From JAKAAZ01 sp963817855 (GTDB taxonomy: Bacteria; Acidobacteriota; Terriglobia; Terriglobales; Acidobacteriaceae): a DNA stretch of 64,000 bases. The position numbers were made by a program, and so were the translations under genes. Positions 7,937 to 17,473 of the stretch are shown in pieces. The stretch lies in assembly GCA_963817855.1 (NCBI GenBank), contig CAWFQA010000002.1, positions 372,001-436,000 on the forward strand. The letters are read 5' to 3'. Position 1 is the stretch's first letter, and the number at the start of each line of letters is the position of its first letter. Under the pieces are notes generated by a model, which worked only from the letters and a program-made list of their open reading frames with translations, ran no database searches and had not been told where the DNA came from.

Positions 7937-9714
7937 AGTGTATACCGCCCCGCTTCGCTGATCGCTGCGGCGATTTCGCGGCCGAGTGCGAATGTATTTT
8001 CCGGCTCGTGCTTCGCGAAGCGGCGAAAAATTGTCATCCGCGTGCGCAACATATCGCCCTCAGCAACGGCACCTAGGATCCGCTCCGCCGCCGTCTCCTG
8101 TACGCGAGACGAACGGGCTGCATAATATTTCGTCATTTTCACAGCCAACGCCGATCGGCCTTGCATTTTTTCCGCCCTTAGAATCGCGGACTCCAGCACA
8201 AGCACCTCCATGATCATGTCCGCCAGCGCACCCATGATCTCCTGCTGGTCCGCCAATGCCGCACCGAATTTTTCCGAGGCGGCGCCAGCGCAAAAGAGGG
8301 TCATCCTTTTCGCATTGGCCAATAGCTGATGCTGCGCCGCAAGTTCGCCGGTTCGCTCTTCGCGCGCCTTTGGCCCCGCCATCACCTCATCCATCACCCT
8401 CTGAATCGCGGGCAAAAGCCCCAGTCTTCCCTGCATGGCGCGCTTCAACATCCATCCGCTAATAATCAGACGATTGATCTCGTTCGTGCCCTCGAAAATT
8501 TTATTGATTCGAGAATCTCGATACGCACGCTCCGCGGAATAATCTTCCACATATCCATATCCGCCGTGCAGCTGCACCACTTGATCGACCAGCCGCTCCA
8601 GCATTTCTGAGCACCACACTTTCACAATGGAGCACTCGATGGCGTATTCCTCAATATGCTTTTGCGTCTCCACTGTCGTGGCGGCGGCGCTCGTTTCCAT
8701 TTCCACCATTGACGCGTCGATCGCTCCAATCACGCGATACACCAACGATTCGCCCGCATAAATTCCGGACGCGCTGTCAGCGATCATCTGCTGCACCAGC
8801 CCGAAGGACGCAATCGGTTTCGAAAAAGCGATCCTCTCCTTCGCGTACCGAACGCCTGTACGAAAGGCGTATTTCGCGCCGCCAATCGCCGCCGCGCCCA
8901 GTTTGTATCGTCCCACATTCAAAATATTGAAGGCGATGCGGTGGCCTTGTCCGGCTTCGCCCAATAGATTTTCAATCGGCACCTTGCAATCCGTCATCAC
9001 CAGCGGGCACGTGGAGGAGCCGCGAATTCCCATCTTGTGTTCTTCCGGGCCCACCGCTAGTCCGGCTGTTCCCGCCTCAATTAAAAACGCCGCAAACTTC
9101 TCTCCATCGATTTTTGCGAACACGGTGAACAGGCCGGCAATGCCGGCGTTCGAAGTCCACATCTTTTCGCCATTCAACACGTAATGCTTTCCGTCCGCGG
9201 ACAAGCTCGCCCGGGTACGAATATTCATGGCGTCCGAACCCGACGACGCCTCGGACAGTGCGTACGCAGCGATACACTCGCCGGCGGCTAGTCGCGGCAG
9301 ATACATTTTTTTCTGGTCCGCCGTTCCGTACCAGACCAGAGGCAAAGTACCAATCCCTGCGTGCGCGCTGAAGGAGACGGAGAAGCTGCCGCAGATTGCA
9401 ATTTTCTCCGCAATTAACGCCGACGTGACCTTTTCCATTTGCAGGCCACCATACTCTTCCGGAACGTCGACTGCCATCAGGCCCAGGTCACCTGCTTCCC
9501 GGAGCAAGCGGCGCGTGACCTCAAAATCCTTCGCCTCAATGGATGCGATCTGCGGAAAGATTTGCTTTTCGGCAAATTCGACCGTGGTGCGCTCGATCTG
9601 GCGCTGTTCGTCGGAGAAATCTTCCGCGGTAAAAATCGCCTGCGGCTCCGTCTCTTCGATCAGGAAGTTGCCACCCGCTCCGTGTTTTACTTGTTTCGCA
9701 TCCGGTCTATTCAC
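7933..9714 (-). CDS. Acyl-CoA dehydrogenase with long C-terminal extension (FadE-like)
   Basis: A 593-residue protein, about 200 longer than the classic family and similar in length to Bacillus FadE. It starts at a GTG with GGGAG 8 bases upstream. Residues ~30-410 form the standard fold with YALSEASSGSDAM, WTSNAGIAGLFTVFA and the catalytic Glu in IFEGTNEINR. The last ~180 residues form an added helical domain as in very-long-chain dehydrogenases. It is the last gene of the run that begins with hpd, 42 bases after the thiolase, and should carry out the first step of long-chain beta-oxidation with electrons going to EtfAB. Confidence 0.92.
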   Translation of the reverse strand: MNRPDAKQVKHGAGGNFLIEETEPQAIFTAEDFSDEQRQIERTTVEFAEKQIFPQIASIEAKDFEVTRRLLREAGDLGLMAVDVPEEYGGLQMEKVTSALIAEKIAICGSFSVSFSAHAGIGTLPLVWYGTADQKKMYLPRLAAGECIAAYALSEASSGSDAMNIRTRASLSADGKHYVLNGEKMWTSNAGIAGLFTVFAKIDGEKFAAFLIEAGTAGLAVGPEEHKMGIRGSSTCPLVMTDCKVPIENLLGEAGQGHRIAFNILNVGRYKLGAAAIGGAKYAFRTGVRYAKERIAFSKPIASFGLVQQMIADSASGIYAGESLVYRVIGAIDASMVEMETSAAATTVETQKHIEEYAIECSIVKVWCSEMLERLVDQVVQLHGGYGYVEDYSAERAYRDSRINKIFEGTNEINRLIISGWMLKRAMQGRLGLLPAIQRVMDEVMAGPKAREERTGELAAQHQLLANAKRMTLFCAGAASEKFGAALADQQEIMGALADMIMEVLVLESAILRAEKMQGRSALAVKMTKYYAARSSRVQETAAERILGAVAEGDMLRTRMTIFRRFAKHEPENTFALGREIAAAISEAGRYTL

Positions 9715-9756
9715 GAGTTTCTCCCTGGTGTTGCGGATGCTGGACCATGTCGCGCC

Positions 9757-10941
9757 TCAGTCTTGAAGATTCTCGAAAATTCCAGCTGCGCCCATTCCAC
9801 CGCCCACGCACATCGTGACCAATCCATACTTCTTTTTCCGCCGCTGCAATTCGCGCAGGATGGTCGCCGTCAACTTTGCGCCCGTGCAGCCGAGGGGATG
9901 GCCGAGTGCAATTGCGCCTCCATTCACGTTCACCTTTGCGGGATCTATCTCGAGTAGCTTGATCACCGCCAACGATTGCGCTGCGAAAGCTTCATTTAGT
10001 TCGATCACATCGATCTGCTCCAGTGTCAGTCCGGCATGTTTCAGTGCCTTTGGAATCGCATAGACGGGCCCGATCCCCATCTCCTCCGGAAGGCAGCCCG
10101 CCGTCGCGAATGCTACAAGCCGTGCCAGCGGTTTTAGACCGAAAGAAACTGCAATCTCCTCGGAAACAAGCACAGCGGCAGCGGCTCCATCGGACGTCTG
10201 CGAGGAATTCCCAGCTGTCACCGTTCCACGTGCGTGAAACACCGGCCGAAGCTTCTCAAGAGCCTCGTACGACGTGTCTGCGCGGGGGCCTTCATCAATC
10301 CGAAACTCAACTTCCCGCTGTACAGGCGCACCCCCGGCGAGGAAATCCGAATGTGTAACCGTCACAGGTACAATTTCATCTTTAAATTTGTCTTCGCGGA
10401 TTGCCGCCAGTGCTTTCTGATGGCTGGCGAGTGCAAACCGGTCCGATTCCTCGCGTGAAATTCCATAATGTCTTGCAACGCGCTCCGCCGTCAGTCCCAT
10501 CGACATATACGAGTCGGGATAATGCTCCACCAGCCATGGATTGGCGGCAATTTTGTTGCCGCCAATGGGAATCATTGACATCGACTCTGCGCCTCCCGCG
10601 ACAATCGCGTCCGCGGAGCCGCCACGAATTCGCTCCGCCGCAAGCGCGATAGATTGCAGCCCGGAAGCGCAGTATCGATTAATTGTCATCGCGGACGCTT
10701 CCACCGGTAGCCCCGCCCGCAGAGAAATAATCCTGGCCAGGTTCAGCCCCTGCTCCGCCTCCGGCATGGCACAGCCGATAATCACATCGTCAATTCGTTT
10801 GGCGTCTAACTGCGAAATTCGCTCCAGCGCTCCCCGCACCGCGATCGCTCCAAACTCATCCGGGCGCGTAGAGCGAAGGGCGCCGTAGGGCGCTTTCCCA
10901 ACGGCCGTCCGCATCGCGCTCACAATCAATGCATCTTTCAT
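9757..10941 (-). CDS. fadA: Acetyl-CoA C-acyltransferase (thiolase)
   Basis: A 394-residue thiolase of normal length. The nucleophilic Cys lies in NRYCASGLQS (~residue 89), the active-site His in GHPLGCTGAK and the second Cys in MCVGGGMGAAG. An AAAGGA site lies 5 bases before the ATG, and the gene starts 9 bases after the FadB-like gene, so the two probably form a trifunctional complex. Besides cleaving 3-ketoacyl-CoA, it could split acetoacetyl-CoA made from the acetoacetate released by tyrosine breakdown in the same operon, which would explain the shared transcript. Confidence 0.94.
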   Translation of the reverse strand: MKDALIVSAMRTAVGKAPYGALRSTRPDEFGAIAVRGALERISQLDAKRIDDVIIGCAMPEAEQGLNLARIISLRAGLPVEASAMTINRYCASGLQSIALAAERIRGGSADAIVAGGAESMSMIPIGGNKIAANPWLVEHYPDSYMSMGLTAERVARHYGISREESDRFALASHQKALAAIREDKFKDEIVPVTVTHSDFLAGGAPVQREVEFRIDEGPRADTSYEALEKLRPVFHARGTVTAGNSSQTSDGAAAAVLVSEEIAVSFGLKPLARLVAFATAGCLPEEMGIGPVYAIPKALKHAGLTLEQIDVIELNEAFAAQSLAVIKLLEIDPAKVNVNGGAIALGHPLGCTGAKLTATILRELQRRKKKYGLVTMCVGGGMGAAGIFENLQD

Positions 10942-10950
10942 GCTGGTCCT

Positions 10951-13359
10951 TTAGTTCCGCAGCGGCTTCCCGGTTTTCAACGTAGTCGCGATACGCTCCA
11001 CCGTCTTTGGTTCTCCGCAGAGCGAGAGAAATCCTTCGCGTTCCAAATCGAGAAAATACTGTTCACTGACCTGCGTCCCTGCTGCCACCGCCCCTCCGCA
11101 CAATACATGGGCGACCTGGCGCGCCACTTTCACATCGTGATCGCTGATAAATTCTGCTTCTCGCATCATATGGATGCCCAGTTTCAGGTTCGCGAGCATG
11201 CCGTCACCGGGCGCAGGAATGTCGGCGCGCGTCAATGGCGGAACATACCCCGCATCCGCCAGCCTTGCAGCTTCTGCCTTCCCGTCAGAAAGCAGCCGCT
11301 CGCGATTCATCGTGATCCCATCCGACTTCCGCATCAGATGCAGGTTCTTCGCCTCCACCGCGGAGCTTGAAACTTTCGCCATGGCAATCGACTCAAACAT
11401 CGTTCGCATCGCATTGTGCATCTCCACGGAGTCACTGCGATGCCCTTGCCGCACCGCATTTGCAATCTCAATCGCGCGCAGGGTCATTTCCTTGCATCCA
11501 CCGCCGGCAGGCAGCAATCCAACACTGGTCTCCACGAGACCCATGTAGAGCTCCATGTGCGATTGCCGTGCGGCGGCATGCAGCGCAACTTCCGCCCCGC
11601 CGCCCAGGCACATTCCAGATGGAGCGGCAATTACGGGCCGCACACAAAATCGAATTGCCTGCGTCATGGCCTGAAATTCGCGAATATAGCGGTCCAGTTC
11701 CTCCCATTCTTCATCTTGGATCGCCAGCAGCACTTGCATCAAATTTGCGCCCACAGAAAAATTGGCCGCGTCGTTGCAAATGACAAATCCTTTAAAGTTC
11801 CGCGTCGCATCGCTGCCAGGCCTGAGCGCGTGCTGTACAAACCCCACAATGTCTTCGCCAAGAGTGTTCATTTTGGAATGAAACTCGATGCACGCAATTC
11901 CATCGCCGAGATCAATAAGCGATGCACCTGGATTTTTCTCGACCACTCCGCGCGCCCGTTTCGCGCTCGCTACACTCCACATGCCGGGCGGTTCAACTAC
12001 GGGCCGATATTCTCCCGAAGCAACATCAAAGAATTCGCCGCCATTATTGCGGTACCAGGAAGTCACGCCGGCAGATACCATGCGTTCTACTGCTGGAGGA
12101 ACGATCTGACCACGGCGTCGCATCGTCTCGACGGTATCGACGAAGCCGGCGGCATCCCACATTCCAAATGGTCCTAGCTCCCAGTTGAATCCGGCCTTCA
12201 TCGCCTGATCGATCTCGACCACCGTATCCGCGACCTCTCCAATGCGATTGGCCGCGTACGCCCACAATTCTGGAAGAATCTGCGAATAGAATCGCGCCGC
12301 CTGATCGCGGTCTGGATTGCCAGCCAACAGGGTTACTATCCTCGCACCAGCAGATTCATGGCTTTTCGCCATCTCCAGCGCGGGCATCTTCACCCGCTCG
12401 GCGAGTCGATACTCCAGCGAGCCCAAGTCGAGGACGAGCCGCTCCTCTTTACCCTCCGCGCCGCGCTGTTTCTTATAAAAACCCTGCCCAGTTTTGTCTC
12501 CGAGCCACTTGCGCTCGAACATCTGTTCCAACACTTCTGGAACCTCAACGTCGGCGCGTTCATCCCTCGAACCAACGGCAAAATTCCGCGCCACGTTCAC
12601 TAATACGTCGATCCCAACCATGTCCGCCAGCCGAAATGTCCCCGTCTTCGGCCATCCGATCGCCGCTCCGGTCAGCGCATCCGTTTCCTCGATGCTCAAT
12701 TTCTGGTCCAGCATGGTGCGAAATGTATTCAGCATGACAAACGTGCCGATCCGATTGGCGATGAAGTTGGGCGTGTCGTGCGCGTGAACGACCATCTTTC
12801 CCAGGTACACCTGCACAAAGTTCTCGACGGATGCGATCGCCTGCGGATCCGTCTCCGGCGTAACGATGAACTCCACCAATCGCATATAACGCGGCGGATT
12901 GAAAAAATGCGTCCCCAACCATCGCCGCCGAAATGAATCCGGCATGTCCTTCGCAATCAGCCCGACTGGCAGGCCGCTGGTGTTGGTGGTCGCGATCGCA
13001 TTGCCGCGTAAATAGGGTGCGATCCTGTTGAGCAGCGCGCGTTTAATCTCGAGATTCTCTGCGACGGCCTCGAGCACCCAATCGCACGTCTTCAACTTCT
13101 CCAGATCATCTTCAATGTTCCCAATGGTGATGTGACGCGCCACCGCGGGATCGACAAAGGCCGGAGGCTTGGCCTTCTTCAAGTTCTCTAAGGATCGCGC
13201 GGCCAGGACATTCCGATCCGTCGCGCCCTGCGGTACCAGATCCAGAAGCAACACCGGAAATCCAGCATTTGCAATGTGCGCGGCAATGCGTGAGCCCATG
13301 GTTCCTGCGCCCAGGACTGCGATGCGTCCAATCGAATAGTTTGCATCAGCGGATGGCAT
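10951..13359 (-). CDS. 3-hydroxyacyl-CoA dehydrogenase/enoyl-CoA hydratase (FadN-type)
   Basis: An 802-residue bifunctional enzyme. The order is dehydrogenase first: NAD motif GAGTMGSRIAAHIA (~12-26), catalytic His in GTHFFNPPRYMRLVEF, and C-terminal dehydrogenase domains to ~430. The enoyl-CoA hydratase part follows, with oxyanion-hole blocks (EFHSKMNTLGED and GMCLGGGAEVALHA) and an acidic residue in ETSVGLLPAGGG. This order is that of Bacillus FadN, not E. coli FadB. I chose the ATG at 13359, which has AAAGG 5 bases upstream; a GTG at 13386 lacks a site. It follows the flavin reductase by 55 bases and precedes the thiolase by 9. Confidence 0.93.
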   Translation of the reverse strand: MPSADANYSIGRIAVLGAGTMGSRIAAHIANAGFPVLLLDLVPQGATDRNVLAARSLENLKKAKPPAFVDPAVARHITIGNIEDDLEKLKTCDWVLEAVAENLEIKRALLNRIAPYLRGNAIATTNTSGLPVGLIAKDMPDSFRRRWLGTHFFNPPRYMRLVEFIVTPETDPQAIASVENFVQVYLGKMVVHAHDTPNFIANRIGTFVMLNTFRTMLDQKLSIEETDALTGAAIGWPKTGTFRLADMVGIDVLVNVARNFAVGSRDERADVEVPEVLEQMFERKWLGDKTGQGFYKKQRGAEGKEERLVLDLGSLEYRLAERVKMPALEMAKSHESAGARIVTLLAGNPDRDQAARFYSQILPELWAYAANRIGEVADTVVEIDQAMKAGFNWELGPFGMWDAAGFVDTVETMRRRGQIVPPAVERMVSAGVTSWYRNNGGEFFDVASGEYRPVVEPPGMWSVASAKRARGVVEKNPGASLIDLGDGIACIEFHSKMNTLGEDIVGFVQHALRPGSDATRNFKGFVICNDAANFSVGANLMQVLLAIQDEEWEELDRYIREFQAMTQAIRFCVRPVIAAPSGMCLGGGAEVALHAAARQSHMELYMGLVETSVGLLPAGGGCKEMTLRAIEIANAVRQGHRSDSVEMHNAMRTMFESIAMAKVSSSAVEAKNLHLMRKSDGITMNRERLLSDGKAEAARLADAGYVPPLTRADIPAPGDGMLANLKLGIHMMREAEFISDHDVKVARQVAHVLCGGAVAAGTQVSEQYFLDLEREGFLSLCGEPKTVERIATTLKTGKPLRN

Positions 13360-13414
13360 AGCACCTTTGTACAGGAGGCAATTCACGGCGAAGACAATTC
13401 AGCCCGCGAAAATC

Positions 13415-14065
13415 TTATTTCGGCCGCTCCATATCGAATCTGTCTCGCGTTCGCGTATAAGTAGACCCAGCCATGCGTCCGATTGCCTGCAGCTTTTCGG
13501 GGTCAATTCGGAAATTATCAAGCAACGATGCGTTCAAATGGAAACGCAACACTTCCCCCAGCACCAAGCTCCCGCCAAGCGGCTCCGTGCTGACGTGAAC
13601 CACCTGCTGCAATCGGCACTCCATTTGCACGTGGGACTCACCCACTCGCGGAGGCCGCACAACATCACTTGCAACCGGGGTCAGTCCGGACACTAGAAAC
13701 TCATCGACCTCCGGCGGCAGTTCTGCGGAGCAGGCATTCATCTGGTCAGCGAACTCTTCCGATACGATATTCACAACAAACTCGCGCGTCGCGATGATGT
13801 TGCGCAAAGTATCCTTCGTAGACTGCAATTCCTGATTCGCGGTTCCGCGGATCATCGGACAAAAACACACAATCGGCGGATTGGCGCTGGCCACAGTAAA
13901 AAAGCTGAACGGTGCCAAATTGCGAACGCCGTCAGCATCCATCGATGAAACAAACGCGATCGGTCGCGGAACCACCGAACCCACTAACAATTTGTAGATG
14001 TCCTGCGGCTTGTGCTCCGCTGGGACTACAGTGGTCATCGCGCCAGCTGCGGCAAGTTCGGTCAT
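13415..14065 (-). CDS. Flavin reductase-like FMN-binding protein
   Basis: A 216-residue protein of the flavin reductase/flavoredoxin split-barrel family. Recognisable parts are VGSVVPRPIAFVSSMDADGVRNLAPFS (first 50 residues), a nucleotide-contact region with NIIATREFVVNIVSEE, and a late GRMAGSTYTRTRDRF. Its ATG overlaps the hmgA stop as ATGA, so it is translationally coupled to homogentisate dioxygenase. The family binds FMN and reduces it with NAD(P)H, often for a partner oxygenase. No flavin-dependent oxygenase is encoded nearby, so its job in tyrosine degradation is unknown. Confidence 0.85.
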   Translation of the reverse strand: MTELAAAGAMTTVVPAEHKPQDIYKLLVGSVVPRPIAFVSSMDADGVRNLAPFSFFTVASANPPIVCFCPMIRGTANQELQSTKDTLRNIIATREFVVNIVSEEFADQMNACSAELPPEVDEFLVSGLTPVASDVVRPPRVGESHVQMECRLQQVVHVSTEPLGGSLVLGEVLRFHLNASLLDNFRIDPEKLQAIGRMAGSTYTRTRDRFDMERPK

Positions 14066-15189
14066 CCAACCGGCTCCAGCTTCGCGTGATCCTTGGCGCC
14101 CCAGCTGGCCCAGTAATCCGCCCACTCCACCTTTTCACCCGCTGGCAGCACGTGAATGGGATTCAAGCCGTCCAGCATCACCGCCGACTCATCCGTGAAG
14201 CTTTTCGCCTTCTGATTCGCCAGCGCCTTGGGATGCGGACCATGATGAATCCCTCGCGGATGCAGTGTCGCATATCCCGGCTTCACATTGTCGCGACTGA
14301 AGAAATCTCCATCATGGTAAAAAATGAACTCATCATAGTCGGTATTGCGATGAAAAAACGGTACCCGTAGCGCATCCGGCTCCTGCTCCAGCGGTCGAGG
14401 TAGAAAACTGCATACCACCGCCCCCTGGGTCACAAACGTTGTGTGTGCGCTCGGCGGCAGCGCTGCTCGATGGCTCGAAACAGGTCGAATATCCCGCAGG
14501 TTGATTTTCCACGCCGTCAAATCGCCCTTCCACCCAACCACATCAATTGGATTGAATGGATAAAACACCTTGGAAAATTCATTCTCATTTTTGATGCGAA
14601 CTTCCCACTCGCGCGTGCCATCCAGATACGGAGACGGTTCTGGTGTCGTGATGACGGCCGGGTCGTACAGCGCATGTTGCCCCAGCAATCCCTTTTCCGG
14701 CTGTTCGAATTCCGTCTTCGACTGAAAGATCAGAAAAAAATTATCCTCCGTGTCCGGTACGACGCGATACGTCACCGCCCGCGGAAGGTTAATGTAATCG
14801 CCCTTCTCAAATCGCAGAGGACCAAAGTCCGTCTCAATGACGCCGCTGCCGCGATGGACGAAATACATTTCATCCCCATCGGCATTACGAAAATAAAACG
14901 GCATCGGCTTCGATCGGCGCGACACAGCCACTGTGATCTCGTTGTTGCCAAGAAACTCGATCGGCGCTCCCTGCGCATCCTTCAGGTCCGTAGGCTCCAG
15001 CTTGTTCAAATCGAAAAGATGCGGACGCAGCTTGCCTTCAAAGCGCGTCCAGCCAGTGGGCGCATGCGCATGGTACAGGTGGCTGGCCTTCCCATAGAAA
15101 CCTTTCCGTCCGTGCTCCTCTTCAAACGTTCCGTCGGGCAATCCAACGTGGGCTTGCGACGCGGTCTTTCCCTTATTCAGCGGATACAT
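14062..15189 (-). CDS. hmgA: Homogentisate 1,2-dioxygenase
   Basis: A 375-residue cupin-type dioxygenase that opens the ring of homogentisate to maleylacetoacetate using Fe(II). The metal-site pattern is visible as FFHRNTDYDEF (His-x5-Glu) and HPRGIHHGPHP (third ligand region). It is shorter than the ~440-residue eukaryote-like enzyme but matches the compact bacterial group. The ATG at 15189 has AAGGAGA 8 bases upstream; the longer frame to 15273 starts without a site. It follows the FAH-family gene by 25 bases. Confidence 0.93.
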   Translation of the reverse strand: MYPLNKGKTASQAHVGLPDGTFEEEHGRKGFYGKASHLYHAHAPTGWTRFEGKLRPHLFDLNKLEPTDLKDAQGAPIEFLGNNEITVAVSRRSKPMPFYFRNADGDEMYFVHRGSGVIETDFGPLRFEKGDYINLPRAVTYRVVPDTEDNFFLIFQSKTEFEQPEKGLLGQHALYDPAVITTPEPSPYLDGTREWEVRIKNENEFSKVFYPFNPIDVVGWKGDLTAWKINLRDIRPVSSHRAALPPSAHTTFVTQGAVVCSFLPRPLEQEPDALRVPFFHRNTDYDEFIFYHDGDFFSRDNVKPGYATLHPRGIHHGPHPKALANQKAKSFTDESAVMLDGLNPIHVLPAGEKVEWADYWASWGAKDHAKLEPVG

Positions 15190-15214
15190 TGGCGATTCTC
15201 CTTTACCGAGATCT

Positions 15215-16186
15215 TCAACCCTTCGGATGTTCCGGGCGCACAACGCGATTGCGCAGCACTCCGATCTTTTCAATTTCCAATTCGATCACGTCACCGGGTT
15301 GCACCCAGCGATTCAGCTCCAGCCCACAACCCGTTCCCACCGTGCCGGACCCGAGAATGTCCCCCGGATAAATCGTGTCGTCCTGCGAAAGAAACTCAAT
15401 CATCTGCTCGAACTTCCAATGCATGTCGCGTGAGTTTCCGCGCGACCATTCTTCGCCATTCACACGCGCCAACATTTCAAGCGAGTACGGGTCCGGAATT
15501 TCATCCCGCGTCACCATCCATGGCCCTACTCCGGTCGCCCAATGCTTTCCTTTCGCCGGACCCAGCCGCACTTTCATTTCCCGGCGTTGAATATCGCGAG
15601 CGCTAAAGTCGTTTAAAATCGTATAGCCCGCGATGTATTCTCGTGCCTTCGCTGCGGGAATATTGCGCCCCTCTCGGCCGATAACCGCGGCCAGCTCCAA
15701 CTCATAATCGAATCGCTCGGTGAACGACGGCCACAGCACATCCTGATCTATCCCGAGCAAATTATGGTGACCCGTCTGATAATAGACCGGAATTTCGTAC
15801 CACTCCTGCGGCATCGGCTCGCCGCGTTTTTCAAACCCCATCTTCACGTGGGATTCGAAAGCATAAAAATCGCGGACCGATCGCGCATCCGGCAGTGGCG
15901 TCCGCAAGCGAATCTCGTCCCATCGATAGCGAAGCGTCTCATCGCGCTTGCCCACCCGCAACTTCGCAGGCAAAGTTGCAATTGCCGCCTGCGCTTCTTC
16001 CATCGAAACGTCGCCGCCATCTAACAACCCTAGCAACGAAGGGGGTACCAGCGCGTCGGCCAACCGCGCGTTCCCTGAGATTTGCGCAGCGGCAAAATTC
16101 AAATCGACGACCCCATCGGCATCAACGGCGCCCAGTCGGCTCTGCCATCCCAGGTGCGTGCGGACCTCAAACGTGCACAGTCTCAT
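15215..16186 (-). CDS. Fumarylacetoacetate hydrolase family protein
   Basis: A 323-residue FAH-fold hydrolase. The metal and catalytic region shows FDYELELAAVIG, TILNDFSARDIQRREM, GPWMVTRDEI and GSGTVGTGCGLEL. It has the compact bacterial form, not the ~420-residue eukaryotic fumarylacetoacetase. By position between hpd and hmgA it should split fumarylacetoacetate to fumarate and acetoacetate. AAGGA lies before its ATG, 8 bases after hpd. No maleylacetoacetate isomerase is encoded in the window, so this enzyme may act directly on the maleyl form, or the isomerase lies elsewhere. Confidence 0.88.
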   Translation of the reverse strand: MRLCTFEVRTHLGWQSRLGAVDADGVVDLNFAAAQISGNARLADALVPPSLLGLLDGGDVSMEEAQAAIATLPAKLRVGKRDETLRYRWDEIRLRTPLPDARSVRDFYAFESHVKMGFEKRGEPMPQEWYEIPVYYQTGHHNLLGIDQDVLWPSFTERFDYELELAAVIGREGRNIPAAKAREYIAGYTILNDFSARDIQRREMKVRLGPAKGKHWATGVGPWMVTRDEIPDPYSLEMLARVNGEEWSRGNSRDMHWKFEQMIEFLSQDDTIYPGDILGSGTVGTGCGLELNRWVQPGDVIELEIEKIGVLRNRVVRPEHPKG

Positions 16187-16194
16187 GCCTGTCC

Positions 16195-17334
16195 TTACAA
16201 GTTGCCGCGAAGTCCCTGCTCGCGCTCGATCGCCTCAAACAGCGCCTTGAAATTTCCCTTGCCGAAGCTGCGACCACCCTTGCGCTGGATGATTTCAAAA
16301 AAGACAGTCGGGCGATCCTCGACTGGCCGCGTGAAAATCTGCAGCAGATATCCTTCTTCGTCCCGATCGACCAGCAGGTTCAGCCGTTTCAACTCTTCGA
16401 TCGGTTCGTCGATGTTTCCCACCCGCTTCTCAAGCTCGTCGTAGTATGTTTCCGGCACGTGCAGGAATTCCACACCGTGCTCGCGCAGCTTGCTCACCGT
16501 AGTCAAAATGTCGTCCGTCGCCAGCGCCAGGTGTTGCGCGCCGGGTCCTTGATAGAAGTCCAGGTACTCCTCAATCTGCGACTTCTTCCGCCCTTCGGCC
16601 GGCTCATTGATCGGGAACTTCACGCGACCGTTGCCATTCGACATCACCTTCGACATCAGCGCGGAATACTCGGTGGAAATATCTTTATCGTCGAAGCTCT
16701 GGAACATCTCAAAGCCCATCACGTCGCGGTAGAAATCCACCATCGCGTTCATTTCGTTCCAGCCAACATTTCCCACAACGTGGTCAATATATTTCAGACC
16801 CACCGGCCGCACTACAGAATCATGCGTCACATGATCGAAGCCGGGGAGAAAAATTCCGTGATAATTCTTGCGCTCCACAAACGTATGGATGGTATCGCCA
16901 TAGGTTGCGATCGAAGCCATCGTGACCGTACCCTGCTTGTCCTCCGGCATCCATGGTTCGCGCACGCTGCGGGCTCCGCGGCGCGTCGTCTCCAGCCACG
17001 CAGAGGTGGCATCGTCCACCCACAGGGCAATGTCCTTGATGCCGTCGCCATGCCTGGCAATGTGATCGGCGATTGCGTTGTCAGGGCGCAGCGGAGTGGT
17101 CAGCACAAAACGCACTTTCCCTTGCTCCACGACATACGAAGCGCGGTCGCGGATTCCTGTTTCCGGACCGGCATAGGCCACGAGCTTCATCCCGAAAGCT
17201 GCACGGTAAAAGTAGGCGGCCTGTCGCGCGTTGCCGACGTAAAACTCCACATAATCGGTTCCGTTCAACGGCAGAAAATCGCTCTTCGTCGCGCTGGCTG
17301 GATGTAGCGATGGATGCTTGGCGGTAGTCGGCAT
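16195..17334 (-). CDS. hpd: 4-hydroxyphenylpyruvate dioxygenase
   Basis: A 379-residue vicinal-oxygen-chelate enzyme that converts 4-hydroxyphenylpyruvate to homogentisate. The Fe(II) ligands can be placed: His in LKYIDHVVGNV, His in GAQHLALATDD and Glu in VFFEIIQRKG. The terminal GNFKALFEAIEREQ helix that closes the active site is also present. The ATG at 17334 has GGGAGG 6 bases upstream; the longer frame to 17409 has none. It opens the seven-gene catabolic run and diverges from phhA. Confidence 0.95.
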   Translation of the reverse strand: MPTTAKHPSLHPASATKSDFLPLNGTDYVEFYVGNARQAAYFYRAAFGMKLVAYAGPETGIRDRASYVVEQGKVRFVLTTPLRPDNAIADHIARHGDGIKDIALWVDDATSAWLETTRRGARSVREPWMPEDKQGTVTMASIATYGDTIHTFVERKNYHGIFLPGFDHVTHDSVVRPVGLKYIDHVVGNVGWNEMNAMVDFYRDVMGFEMFQSFDDKDISTEYSALMSKVMSNGNGRVKFPINEPAEGRKKSQIEEYLDFYQGPGAQHLALATDDILTTVSKLREHGVEFLHVPETYYDELEKRVGNIDEPIEELKRLNLLVDRDEEGYLLQIFTRPVEDRPTVFFEIIQRKGGRSFGKGNFKALFEAIEREQGLRGNL

Positions 17335-17473
17335 AACGTCCCTCCCGTAGGATGCGGAGTATCTTCGCCGAACCTCGGTTCTCGGCAACCTACCACAATA
17401 TACCCGCAAGCGCAGCCTTGCCTAGAAACCTCTCCACCGCATCGTCTGCTCGCCGGCTGTTCTATTTTTTGCG

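Noticed and set aside
14443..15606. A 387-codon open frame antisense to hmgA
   Set aside because: Arg/Ser/Pro-rich shadow of a recognised dioxygenase.
15895..17307. A 470-codon open frame antisense to hpd and the FAH-family gene
   Set aside because: No family features, and the opposite strand encodes clear enzymes with ribosome sites.
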